Shown: piece by piece, positions 24,267 to 34,318 of the stretch | Layout: each line of letters opens with the position of its first letter | How positions within the stretch are numbered: the first letter of the stretch is position 1 | Origin: a virus | IMG/VR virus record: IMGVR_UViG_3300035703_000077 | Coordinates: 1 to 64,000 of that record | Strand: one strand, 5' to 3' | DNA: 64,000 nt | Notes under the pieces: model-generated | Database searches by the model: none | What the model saw: only the letters and a program-made list of their open reading frames with translations | What the model was told of the DNA's origin: nothing | Program-made: the position numbers and the translations under genes

Positions 24267-25451
24267 TTAGTTTGTTAATACATTAATAAAATTTAACCAC
24301 ATTTTACCAACTCTGTCTATATTAAAATTGCTTAAAATATAATCAGTTCCTCTATTTCTAATATTTTGTTTTAATGTTGGGTTTGCTTCTAAATAATAAA
24401 TTGCATCTAGTATATTATTTATATTGTTTTTAAATTTACCATCAGGATCTTTAGTTAATTTCTCACGCTGTATATCATCTACATTTACATAACTTGGAAA
24501 GTTTATCCAAAAACAATAGTCACGGAAATATTCAGGTAGGGCACCCAATTGATATGTTATAGGTATTGCACCCAATGCGATTGCTTCAGCAACTACACAC
24601 GAGAATGTATCTTTGTGGACATCTTGATATGGTGTATATAGCGGATATAAAAAGTATTCGCTTTCGGCAATATGAGAAAATAGTGTATGCTTATCAACCC
24701 CATTATGTGAGTTAAAGAAATGATCAGTATGTTGATGTGTGGCTAATAAATAATCAAATGAGTGAAATTCTAAATCAGGATAATTTAAATGACGCAACGC
24801 TTCAACTGCCACATCACCACCACGTGCCCAAGCTGCGTGGAAAACAAATTTATGTGGTTTTTTCTTTATATTTTTTGCTAAAACTTTATTAATCATCTCA
24901 TCCATAACAGGATTTGGTATTAATGTAGAAAATACTTTACTTTGGTATGAATTTTTGGCACTTTCTATTGTAGATTGGTTCATATTCTGCTCCCAATTTG
25001 AAATATTGACAAACCCAAGGGTTAAATTATTTTCTTTAGAATAATTTATTAATTCCCCAATTCCGTATATCCATTGCATATGACACCAATAAATAAGTGA
25101 CTTTTTGACTTTAATTGGTAATTTATCATAATGGTGAAACCATAATGAACTAACTAAAATATCAAACTCTAAATCATTAATATTCTCAAAATCTGTAAAT
25201 GTGTATGTAACTCCATTTACTTTTGTACCTGGTACAAAATCTATACCACTATTTTTATAGTCCTGTTCTAATTGTGGTTCTAATCTATCAAATGCAAAAA
25301 CAACATCGTGTCCTTGTTTTGCCAAATATTCAGCAACCAAAATGGAACTACCATCAGTACCTGATCCTCCACCATTACCATATCTAATAGTGTCACCTGT
25401 TAAATAATTACTTCTTCTACTATTTCCTATTACAATAAAAGCTATTCTCAT
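24267..25451 (-). CDS. GT-B glycosyltransferase (GT4-like)
   Basis: The 394-residue protein has an N-terminal GT-B lobe with GGGSGTDGSSILVAEYLAKQ and HDVVFAFDRLEPQ, and a second lobe with KFVFHAAWARGGDVAVEALR, ESEYFLYPLYTPYQDVHKDT and the family-4 signature FSCVVAEAIALGAIPITYQL, whose Glu contacts the donor. It ends one base before glf. A galactofuranosyl or other hexosyl transfer is plausible, but specificity cannot be read from sequence. Confidence 0.8.
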   Translation of the reverse strand: MRIAFIVIGNSRRSNYLTGDTIRYGNGGGSGTDGSSILVAEYLAKQGHDVVFAFDRLEPQLEQDYKNSGIDFVPGTKVNGVTYTFTDFENINDLEFDILVSSLWFHHYDKLPIKVKKSLIYWCHMQWIYGIGELINYSKENNLTLGFVNISNWEQNMNQSTIESAKNSYQSKVFSTLIPNPVMDEMINKVLAKNIKKKPHKFVFHAAWARGGDVAVEALRHLNYPDLEFHSFDYLLATHQHTDHFFNSHNGVDKHTLFSHIAESEYFLYPLYTPYQDVHKDTFSCVVAEAIALGAIPITYQLGALPEYFRDYCFWINFPSYVNVDDIQREKLTKDPDGKFKNNINNILDAIYYLEANPTLKQNIRNRGTDYILSNFNIDRVGKMWLNFINVLTN

Positions 25452-25453
25452 AT

Positions 25454-26707
25454 TTATAGTATTTTTTCATAGGGTTCGCTCCAACCAAGTTTTTCATCAT
25501 ACAAATACATTAAAATTTTGTATGGTTCTTGTTGACTAGAAAATCTAGCCAAATAATAATTTTCAATCAAATTAACTTGGTTTGGGTCAGTATTTATATT
25601 AAAATCTTTTCTATACAACTCTACATCATTTTTTGATAAAACACCCAAGGTTAAAAATTGTTTATTTTTAAAATCCAATTTAGAAAAAAATCCTAAATCC
25701 CACGTAATTCCAATTTCGTGTTTTTTTGATATAAAACCACTTTCCCAATCTCCTGTATATGGTGGTTCATTTACTTTTAAAGTATAATCGTGTATTCTAC
25801 ATTTTTTGAAATCAAATCCACCATAAACTTCATAATCACGCAATGTTCTAACATCACCAAGACCATAAATCCCCATATCTATACCATTATCTTCAGTGCC
25901 AAATAATTGTCTAGTTTTTTTACGGGCAAATATGTCACGCTCCCCACTTGTTTTTTTGGTTTCACTTTGGCTTCCGTGATCTTCCCAATGTTTTGGTCTG
26001 TAATTTCGTGTATACTCGTGCCACATTACCATTCTATACGGTGAGTACATATCCCACCCGTGTGTAAATGCACGAACTGATAAAGTGGTTTCTTCAGTAT
26101 ATCCACCAAAATATATATCCGGATCATACGGAACTTCTTTTATAAAATAACCCCAAGTAAAGTAAAAGTGACCACTTATAGTTCTAGCTTTTATAACACG
26201 ATTTCTTTGTTTATGATCTTGAATATACCAAGGCATACTCATTAAAAGTTTGTCAGAACTAAATTCGTATTGAGACATTAAAGATGGTATCAAATCCCAC
26301 GTAGGTCTATCTTTTGTTGGGTCAAACGGAGTGCAATACGTTGTTATTATTGGTTTTGGGGATTCTTCTAATGCCTGTTTAAAATCTTCTAATACAATTT
26401 CATCCCATCCCATTACAAATCTATGGTGTGAGTCAATTTGAAGTGTATATTCCTCATCATCGTACAATGAATTGGTCACTGATCGTGCCCACCCAAGTCC
26501 TTCCGACTTTGAATAGTGATATTTAGCTATTCTAAATCGTGGGTCATTATCGTATCTATTTATATCTTCGGTCTCGTCGTATTGCCAACAAATTCCAAAT
26601 GTTAAATTTTCTGGATTCTTGGCACGCTCCAACATATCTTCTATTGTTGGTATTAATTGTGGGTCTCTATAACTTGCGATTTGTACAAATATTTTATCTT
26701 TCTTCAT
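25454..26707 (-). CDS. GlcNAc-transferase family (GT60-like) glycosyltransferase
   Basis: The 417-residue protein opens with KIFVQIASYRDPQLIPTIED, the hallmark of the GlcNAc family (GT60), whose eukaryotic members add GlcNAc to hydroxyproline of Skp1. YTLQIDSHHRFVMGWDE holds a DxH in place of the usual DxD metal site, and YFGGYTEETTLSVRAFTHGW holds conserved acidic residues. After about residue 280 there is an extra C-terminal domain of mostly beta character (DYTLKVNEPPYTGDWESG). It is the first gene of the sugar cluster, directly downstream of the long fibre gene. Confidence 0.8.
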   Translation of the reverse strand: MKKDKIFVQIASYRDPQLIPTIEDMLERAKNPENLTFGICWQYDETEDINRYDNDPRFRIAKYHYSKSEGLGWARSVTNSLYDDEEYTLQIDSHHRFVMGWDEIVLEDFKQALEESPKPIITTYCTPFDPTKDRPTWDLIPSLMSQYEFSSDKLLMSMPWYIQDHKQRNRVIKARTISGHFYFTWGYFIKEVPYDPDIYFGGYTEETTLSVRAFTHGWDMYSPYRMVMWHEYTRNYRPKHWEDHGSQSETKKTSGERDIFARKKTRQLFGTEDNGIDMGIYGLGDVRTLRDYEVYGGFDFKKCRIHDYTLKVNEPPYTGDWESGFISKKHEIGITWDLGFFSKLDFKNKQFLTLGVLSKNDVELYRKDFNINTDPNQVNLIENYYLARFSSQQEPYKILMYLYDEKLGWSEPYEKIL

Positions 26708-26767
26708 TATAACTTTGGTTTAGATTGTATATATAAATATATGAATTTTATTTTATACAAAAATTAT

Positions 26768-29700
26768 TTAACAGCCATAACATATTTTCCCAATTAGTTG
26801 ATTTACTTGATGTGTCAAACTTTCAATTTGACATTGTTGTTGTTGAATTGCATTAGTTAAAACAGAAACAATAACAGGATAGTTTATACCGAGTATACAT
26901 CCGCCCGTAACAACTTCGGGTATAAATGGTTTAACTTGTTGTGCAATAAAACCTATATTTTTATGTTTTTCTTCATCATTTTTCATAGTGTATGTAACGG
27001 GTTTTAATTTCATAACATCACATAATCCATAACATATTCTACTAATATTTTCTTTTAATCTAATATCTGAATAATTTACCCAATTTACCCCACATCCAAC
27101 ATTAGCTATCCATATATTACACCCACCACATATATCACGGCACACACGTAAGCATCCACATACAAATACACTCTCACATGAAATTAAACAATTATACGTT
27201 GTTATCGTATTTTTAGATAATATAGTTCCACATGTACAAAAATCGCCACAAGATGTTATTTTAGCACATTCATATCCAAAAAAGGGTAATGTATGAAATG
27301 AAACACTACCACTAACAATACATACATTATTACTAAGTGTTGTAATACCATCAATATCCACACAACCACATATACAAGTATTACCACCTGAATCAACTTG
27401 AAAATCGTGCCATTGACTTACAGTAATAAATCTTGGAATTTTAAGTGTATTTGAACCTATGTCAGTTGCAAACATCGAACCATTGCAATTCATATATATA
27501 TTATTAGAATATAATTCATCACTTCGTATTTCAAATCCACCTATACACCCACACGTTGCTTGAATAATACCACATATTCTTGTATTACTACCTAATATAA
27601 TGGATCCACCTGTCGTATAACTTATTCCACAATTACCATTTAATTTAAATCCACTTGTAGTCCAAAAATTATCAGCATCTATACAAAATGAATTTGCTGT
27701 AACATTACCACTTACGGTTGCCGACGTTGCAATAAGAGAACCATTCATACAAACTCTAAATGGTGCAGTTGAAAATGTACCAGAACCAAGATAAATGCCA
27801 TTAGAATCGGCTGTGAATGAATTTGGAGCAGTTCCTATTCTAATAGTTGAGCCACAAATAGTACCACCAGATATATTTGGTGAACAAATACAAGCATTTG
27901 CTACTAGAGAGTTTGCAGTTATGTTACCACTAACAGTTAAATTAGTTCCATCCCACAATAAGCAATTAGATGCAGATTTAAGAGATAATTTTGGTGTATT
28001 CGCATCATAACCTATAAAAATGCCATTAGTATTATATGCAGTTGCCAACATCCTAATTTTTGGATTGCAATATGTTGGAAAATTTGCATCTATTGCTATT
28101 ATATTTAAACTACCAGAAGTACCCACATTTATAGTTCTGTTTGCGTAAACATCTTGTGCAAATAATATATCAGTTGCTACTGATTGTAGGGTACAACCAA
28201 ATGACCTCCAATTAGTATTAGTTCCAGATGGTGCACACCAAAAGAATCCGCAACACCCATCTAGTGATGTGTTATTAGTTTGCCAATAACAAGAGCTATA
28301 TGATACAACATCACGTCTTATGCAATTGTGAAAGAATAATTTACTATTATCCCAATCACCTTGATAAAATACACCAGTACCATCACCATCTGTACCAGAT
28401 CTAACTTTATTAAGTGTAATGTTGTCGTTAATTACACGCAACGTACCTTCAGAATCACAAACAGAAGCAGTCACATTTAATACTATACTTGGTACATTGG
28501 TAGCTAAACACGCTGCACCAAAATTTATAGTTCCCAGTGTGGGATTGTAAGTTGGAGCCACACTCAATGATTGTGAGGTTGAAGTTAGTGATACTAATGT
28601 TAAAGGTTTTGCAGATCCTGTATAAAATTCATTTGCAACTACTGTAACTGTACTGAAATTTTCTATCTGCACACAACTAGCATTTGCGGAGACCGATTGT
28701 GCTTTTGGATTTGACAATAATGAAACTTGAGGTGCGTTTATTCTTGATTTTGCATAATAAACAACTCTTTCTGTTGTAGTCAATATCCCATTTGGATCTC
28801 GGTAATCAATATTTATATTTAATGTCGCATTTTCAGTTGAAATTGAACTTATACCATACACATTAGTGGTAGGTACCGCTTGTAATGGTGTTGCTCCAGA
28901 ACCAGTTACAGTATATCTAAATTTACCATTTGATAAATTTGATACATCTGCCACATATTCAAAATCAACCAAATCGTTTCCACTATATACAATAACAGAA
29001 CCTGTTGATGTGGTAATACCACTTTGAACCACACCAATAGAATTTGCAGGTAATACAAAGTTTGAATTTGATACTGTTATAACTAATGGGGGTGCCGCAT
29101 CTGTTAATCTAAATATTGTAGTGGAACTTGTATCACCATCCACCGTAGCAGTATAGCTTATAGACGAAACCTTAACATCACTACGTGATCCTGTAAAATT
29201 TGTAATGGATAATTCAGCGGACGTATCTGTTACATTTATTAATAAACCAGGATATTGACCACCTGCATAACTTGCAGATGTGAGTAATGCACCGTTCTCA
29301 TCAAATGCAGATGATGCAAATGTAGTAGAACCAGAATATCCTTGTCTAATTAATGTTAAATTAATATCGTTTTGAACCAATGGTGATGGTTCATTTTTAT
29401 AATCAAATCTAAATGCTATATTATCGGAAGTCAAACTTAATTGTTTAGCCAACCCAGCAACGTCATTCCCACCAGTAAATTGTTTAGACCGCTCAACTAA
29501 AACGGGTATGTAGTTATTATTTATATCATAAAATTCAAACCTAAAGTCAAAAGTTTCGTTAAATAACTTTCGTGGAATTTGTTGAATAAATGTGATCTCA
29601 TCGGGTGAGAACGAAGTTTCCTGCGATGCCTTTAAACTAACATTTGCCAAAAACCAACTTGTTGGTATAGTTACAGACGAATCTAAATCACCAACAACCT

Positions 29701-31111
29701 CAAACACCAATTTACCATCACCTGTACTAATTGGTATAAAGTTTATATTAACATCGGTTTTCGTTAAATATTCATTTGAATATTTTATAGTTCCTATCTC
29801 TTGCAAATACTCGGATGAACTTATATACGTTTTTATGTAAGACGTATCACTGCGAGAGCCACTATACAAAACTTTATAAGATAATGAATATTCACTATCT
29901 TTTGTAAATGTAAAATCATCTTTAGTTATTACTTTTTGAAAGCTACCACTCTGTGGGTTAAAATCTATTTGAATAGAATTTAATAAATTTGAAGAGTTTA
30001 ATGATATCGGGTGATCGATGCTGCTACTTTCCCAATACGTGTCAAAATTAGTTCCATAGAAGTTACCATAATAAACTTCGGTAGCATTACTTGCCGTATA
30101 GTCTAATAAAAATTCAGTTGCCTCTAATTTAATATCTTGAACTAATTGGAAATCTTCTAATAAACTTCTTGACTTTCTGAATACTTTAACTCTGGCAACG
30201 TCACCAACAAAGGTTCCTAATCTGCGTAATATGAACTTACCAAATGAACTTAAAGTTGATGAATTTGTTACCGTTTCATTTTCAAAATACTCAAATGATG
30301 ATGTATATGATGCTGATACAAAATTGCTGACTACGTTAGAATTACCAACTATAGTCGTGTATGGTTTATCAACTAATAATTCTCTTTCATTTAATACCTC
30401 AATAACACTTGCAGAATAGTCTAGAGATGGTATTGTAATTATATTGTCCTGAATGGATGATGTCCAATTTGGACCAGATGATGTGCGTAGTTTATATAAA
30501 GTTCCACCACTATACCCATCCAAAAATATACCAGCATTTGGTATTTCTGCTATACCATCCACCGAACCGCTTTGAGTTATAGTTGGAACATCTATATTAA
30601 AAATTGGTTTTACAATTTCGTCTATTTGAATAGTGGGTCTATAATAAAATCTAACCTTATCTTCATTTGCTAAATTTCTATTTATTTTAAAACGTCTTTT
30701 CCACTTTACATTATATTTACCACGCCACTCATCTGGAACATTTCTTTTTATACCATTTTCATCTACGTAAGTTTTTAATTCTGCTAATATAGTTATATTG
30801 GCTTCACCTATCGGTGTATCTTCATAAACGTGAACGGAAACTACTTTAGATAAACCTTCGTAGTATTCAGGTATCCCATCACCTAATTCTATGTATACAT
30901 TGTTACCATTTACATCTTTAATTTCAAGTAAAACATCCGTACTTTCTCTTAAATGATCAGTTCCCTCAATAATAAATCCGTTTTTACCACCAGTAAAAAC
31001 ATCTCTAAATTCATTTACTTTTAAGTAAAATGAATTAGGGTCTATATCGTTAATAAAAGTTGAATATTTATCTAAATTTAAATTAGTTCCGTATTTCTTT
31101 ATTCTAGACAT
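26768..31111 (-). CDS. Long tail fibre with Cys-rich distal part and S74 self-cleaving chaperone
   Basis: The 1447-residue protein is likely a trimeric fibre for host recognition. The N-terminal 900 residues are beta-rich and Ser/Thr-rich with only three Cys. The next 540 residues contain about 40 Cys, many in CG, CxC and GxC patterns (ACICSPNISGGTICGSTI, TCICGCVDIDG). The end is a peptidase S74 intramolecular chaperone: SDIRLKENI at 1348-1356, with NIGFIAQQVKPFIPE as the second motif. S74 domains fold the trimer and then cut themselves off before the Ser. The distal part also has repeated short segments such as VSGNITANS. It lies directly upstream of the glycosyltransferases. Confidence 0.85.
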   Translation of the reverse strand: MSRIKKYGTNLNLDKYSTFINDIDPNSFYLKVNEFRDVFTGGKNGFIIEGTDHLRESTDVLLEIKDVNGNNVYIELGDGIPEYYEGLSKVVSVHVYEDTPIGEANITILAELKTYVDENGIKRNVPDEWRGKYNVKWKRRFKINRNLANEDKVRFYYRPTIQIDEIVKPIFNIDVPTITQSGSVDGIAEIPNAGIFLDGYSGGTLYKLRTSSGPNWTSSIQDNIITIPSLDYSASVIEVLNERELLVDKPYTTIVGNSNVVSNFVSASYTSSFEYFENETVTNSSTLSSFGKFILRRLGTFVGDVARVKVFRKSRSLLEDFQLVQDIKLEATEFLLDYTASNATEVYYGNFYGTNFDTYWESSSIDHPISLNSSNLLNSIQIDFNPQSGSFQKVITKDDFTFTKDSEYSLSYKVLYSGSRSDTSYIKTYISSSEYLQEIGTIKYSNEYLTKTDVNINFIPISTGDGKLVFEVVGDLDSSVTIPTSWFLANVSLKASQETSFSPDEITFIQQIPRKLFNETFDFRFEFYDINNNYIPVLVERSKQFTGGNDVAGLAKQLSLTSDNIAFRFDYKNEPSPLVQNDINLTLIRQGYSGSTTFASSAFDENGALLTSASYAGGQYPGLLINVTDTSAELSITNFTGSRSDVKVSSISYTATVDGDTSSTTIFRLTDAAPPLVITVSNSNFVLPANSIGVVQSGITTSTGSVIVYSGNDLVDFEYVADVSNLSNGKFRYTVTGSGATPLQAVPTTNVYGISSISTENATLNINIDYRDPNGILTTTERVVYYAKSRINAPQVSLLSNPKAQSVSANASCVQIENFSTVTVVANEFYTGSAKPLTLVSLTSTSQSLSVAPTYNPTLGTINFGAACLATNVPSIVLNVTASVCDSEGTLRVINDNITLNKVRSGTDGDGTGVFYQGDWDNSKLFFHNCIRRDVVSYSSCYWQTNNTSLDGCCGFFWCAPSGTNTNWRSFGCTLQSVATDILFAQDVYANRTINVGTSGSLNIIAIDANFPTYCNPKIRMLATAYNTNGIFIGYDANTPKLSLKSASNCLLWDGTNLTVSGNITANSLVANACICSPNISGGTICGSTIRIGTAPNSFTADSNGIYLGSGTFSTAPFRVCMNGSLIATSATVSGNVTANSFCIDADNFWTTSGFKLNGNCGISYTTGGSIILGSNTRICGIIQATCGCIGGFEIRSDELYSNNIYMNCNGSMFATDIGSNTLKIPRFITVSQWHDFQVDSGGNTCICGCVDIDGITTLSNNVCIVSGSVSFHTLPFFGYECAKITSCGDFCTCGTILSKNTITTYNCLISCESVFVCGCLRVCRDICGGCNIWIANVGCGVNWVNYSDIRLKENISRICYGLCDVMKLKPVTYTMKNDEEKHKNIGFIAQQVKPFIPEVVTGGCILGINYPVIVSVLTNAIQQQQCQIESLTHQVNQLIGKICYGC

Positions 31112-31138
31112 ACATATAAATATACATAACCCTATAAA

Positions 31139-34100
31139 TTAAAAATTAATATAGCTAAATTCACCCTTTTTTCTTATTTCCATTATTGAGTCCACAAAAT
31201 CTCGTGCGATGTCCAAGTGTGAAATTAAAATGATAAAATCAAATTGAGTTTTTAAATATGAAAACATCAAGAATATAGATTGCAAATTTTCACCATCCAA
31301 AGTCCCTAATCCCTCATCTATAATTAGAAAATTGGGTCTTGGTAGGTTGCACAAATTTATAAGTGCAATTCTAATAGCCAACCCACCAACAAATCGCTCC
31401 ATACCACTACTCATTTCTAATGGCCATTTCTGGTCAGAGTACACGATATAAGCATTAATAGTTTTACCATCCATTTCTAGTTCAATTGTAAAATCTACAA
31501 TCTGTGTCAGTATATTATTTATTTCTTGCTCTATTATAGGAATTGCTTTTGATATTAGATTGTATGGAACCCCATTTCGGCTTATGCTGTCTAAATAATA
31601 TTCATATAATTTTGCAGTTTGGACTAATTCTTCATATTCTAAAATGTTTTTTTCAATTGATTTTAGCTCTGCTTTTAATTCATTATTCTTTGTTTGAGCT
31701 TTTAACATTTCTTGCTGTAGTTTATCAATAGATTTGTCTTGCTCTTTTATTTTTAATGTCACCTCACCAATTTGCGTTTCTATTATAGCATTAGATTTTA
31801 TAGTATTCTCGTTTTTATAAAAATTACCGATATTTCGTTCTATTGTTTCAAGGGTGGATCCTAATGTATGTAGCAATAAATTTAATTCGCTTTTGGATTG
31901 ATTTAAGTGTATTAAATTATTTTTTGCAGTATCCAATTCATTTAACAAATCATTATATTCATTCCACGTTACTTTAACATAAGATAGTTTATCAATACTA
32001 TCCTCTATTGGTCTCAATTCACTCATTTTAACATCAATATGAGCTTTAATTTCTTCTATTGTTGTCTGTATAGTTTCTTTTTTGTCAATAACAGATTTTG
32101 AATTTTTAACACATATACTGCAATCTGGGTTATATTCGTGCTCATTCAAATGAGCCATTGTATCTTCATTTGAGTTTAATTTATAAACTAATTTGTCCAA
32201 TTCAGTATGCAAAGATGCGGACAATGCATTTAATTCATTTAGTTTGTTATATTCAATTTCAATAGTAGAATAGTCGGTATCCTTTTTTAGTCGCAGTTCG
32301 GTTTCTAGTTTCTCAAAATTAATTATTGATAATTCTGTTTCATTTAATTTTGTTTTAACGTCATCTGTTTCAGTTTCTTTATTTTGTTTATCTTTTAGTA
32401 GCTTATCAATATTAAATGATTCAACATTTAGAGGAACTATCTGCTTATTTAGATCTGCAAGTTGGTCAATATTAACTTGTCTATCTAACTTGAATGTGTC
32501 AAGTTTAGTTTGCAAGTCTGTCTGTAATTGTTTATTTTCAACCAGTTCAACATCTATGTCTTTTATCCTATCACTATAATCTATATTTTCATATCGCTCA
32601 AGCAGTGCGTTTGTTTTTTTATTATTTTCCAAAACCAAATCGTATAACTTATCAAAGACATCTATACCAATAAATTGTGATAATATGTCCTTACGCTCGC
32701 TTTGTGACTTATCAATAAATAAAGAATTGTTACCTTGCAAAGATAGTGTGGTTAAAATAAAATCATCATATTTACCAATATAATATTCTATTTTGTCATT
32801 CGTGTCACGTCTGTGCTCACCATTTAATGATTCTACATTACCATCATACTCTCTCCAAAAATTAACATCAACTCGCACACCAGTTTTCGTTTTTTTAGCA
32901 TATCGCTCCACGTAATAATCGGTATTGTTTATTTGAAAATGAAACTTACAATAGAAATTATCTCTTTGATTATTCATTATATGCTGCGCCTTAAATGCAC
33001 GAGAACATTTATCAAATATACAAAATGACAGAGCATCCCACACCGATGATTTACCCTGTGCGTTTGGTGCGAACAAACCTATCAATCCTGTTGCTTTGTT
33101 AAAATGTATTTTGTTACCATCGCCATACGAAAACATATTTGAAAATTCAAATGTTTTTGGAATCCAAACAATACGATCTAAATATGACTCGTTTGAATTT
33201 AGCTTGTTATTAAATTGAACGTTTAAATCGTATATCTTATCTAGTGCATCTTGATTTAAGCCATATGAGTCTTTTAAATAGTCACCAATCAATTTATTTT
33301 GAAAAACTACATCTCTAACATTACCTATTAGGGATGAATCTATTGATGAACTTGATTTTAGTGAATTTAGTGTATCCATTCTAGTAACACTAACTTCAAC
33401 CTCATCAAACATACTCTTCAACTCTTTTATACAAGATTGGAGCTCAATATTATTTGTATTTTGTATTTTTAATCTAAATCGTATTCGTTTAGGTAGCTTT
33501 ACACCGACCTCATCATATACCCATTGTGGTATTTGACCATCTATAATATCTAATGTCAAATAACCATATTCATTATAGATGTTATGCTCTGTAAAATTTC
33601 TATTTTTAATATCCCATAATAAATACCCGTGGTTTTCTAAAAGCTCACCTTGCCCCTGTTGTAATAAACTGCCACAATACACTAATATTGGTTTATTTAA
33701 TATCGCATCATATTCCTGTAAGACTTGTCTTCTGTGTATATCCCCGAACATTCCAATGTGGAACCCATCAAAAATATCAGCAGTAAATGATTTAGAACTA
33801 ACAGTATAACCAACATCCGTTTTTGATGAATAAACAGGTCCGTGAAAAAATACTATTTTATGATCACCCTCAATATCATTTCCGTGGATCCAATTTTCTT
33901 TATTATCAAAAATTGAAAAAACTGATATAGTCAAATTACCAACGTTATATACTCCCGTATCCTTTAAGTAAAATAGATTTGAGTGATTTAGTGATTCTAC
34001 AATTGGAGATAGAACATCTAGTCGTGATGGATTTAATAAGTTACAATCGTGGTTTCCGGCTATTACAAGAGTTGGTAGTCTATCAGCACACTCTTTTAAA

Positions 34101-34318
34101 AACCAACTAACCTCTCTTACCAATTCAGGTGTCATTTCAGTTTTTGCGTGTGCAATGTCTCCGCCAATATACAAAATACTATTTTTTGGTCTATTATCTA
34201 GATCTTGTAAAAATTTGTTAAATACTAATCTATATTCGTTATGTCTCTTTAAATTTCTTATGTGCAAATCAGCAATATGATACACATAATCTATTGTTGT
34301 GTTATTTAATATTTTCAT
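31139..34318 (-). CDS. 47-46: Fused gp47-gp46 (Mre11-Rad50-like) recombination nuclease
   Basis: This single 1059-residue chain joins both subunits of the SbcCD/Mre11-Rad50 type. Residues 1 to about 350 are the nuclease (gp47): HIADLHI (14-20), YIGGDIAHAK, VIAGNHDC. The rest is the ATPase (gp46): Walker A FAPNAQGKSS near 415-425, two long coiled-coil arms around a zinc hook CSIC near 732, signature MSSGMERFVGG near 970, and Walker B FLIIDEGLGTLDG near 1000, with an ISHLD His switch. In T4 these are two genes acting in DNA end resection and host DNA breakdown. The start of the primase-side gene and this frame are intact, with no sign of a sequencing join. The next gene's stop overlaps this ATG. 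Confidence 0.92.
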   Translation of the reverse strand: MKILNNTTIDYVYHIADLHIRNLKRHNEYRLVFNKFLQDLDNRPKNSILYIGGDIAHAKTEMTPELVREVSWFLKECADRLPTLVIAGNHDCNLLNPSRLDVLSPIVESLNHSNLFYLKDTGVYNVGNLTISVFSIFDNKENWIHGNDIEGDHKIVFFHGPVYSSKTDVGYTVSSKSFTADIFDGFHIGMFGDIHRRQVLQEYDAILNKPILVYCGSLLQQGQGELLENHGYLLWDIKNRNFTEHNIYNEYGYLTLDIIDGQIPQWVYDEVGVKLPKRIRFRLKIQNTNNIELQSCIKELKSMFDEVEVSVTRMDTLNSLKSSSSIDSSLIGNVRDVVFQNKLIGDYLKDSYGLNQDALDKIYDLNVQFNNKLNSNESYLDRIVWIPKTFEFSNMFSYGDGNKIHFNKATGLIGLFAPNAQGKSSVWDALSFCIFDKCSRAFKAQHIMNNQRDNFYCKFHFQINNTDYYVERYAKKTKTGVRVDVNFWREYDGNVESLNGEHRRDTNDKIEYYIGKYDDFILTTLSLQGNNSLFIDKSQSERKDILSQFIGIDVFDKLYDLVLENNKKTNALLERYENIDYSDRIKDIDVELVENKQLQTDLQTKLDTFKLDRQVNIDQLADLNKQIVPLNVESFNIDKLLKDKQNKETETDDVKTKLNETELSIINFEKLETELRLKKDTDYSTIEIEYNKLNELNALSASLHTELDKLVYKLNSNEDTMAHLNEHEYNPDCSICVKNSKSVIDKKETIQTTIEEIKAHIDVKMSELRPIEDSIDKLSYVKVTWNEYNDLLNELDTAKNNLIHLNQSKSELNLLLHTLGSTLETIERNIGNFYKNENTIKSNAIIETQIGEVTLKIKEQDKSIDKLQQEMLKAQTKNNELKAELKSIEKNILEYEELVQTAKLYEYYLDSISRNGVPYNLISKAIPIIEQEINNILTQIVDFTIELEMDGKTINAYIVYSDQKWPLEMSSGMERFVGGLAIRIALINLCNLPRPNFLIIDEGLGTLDGENLQSIFLMFSYLKTQFDFIILISHLDIARDFVDSIMEIRKKGEFSYINF

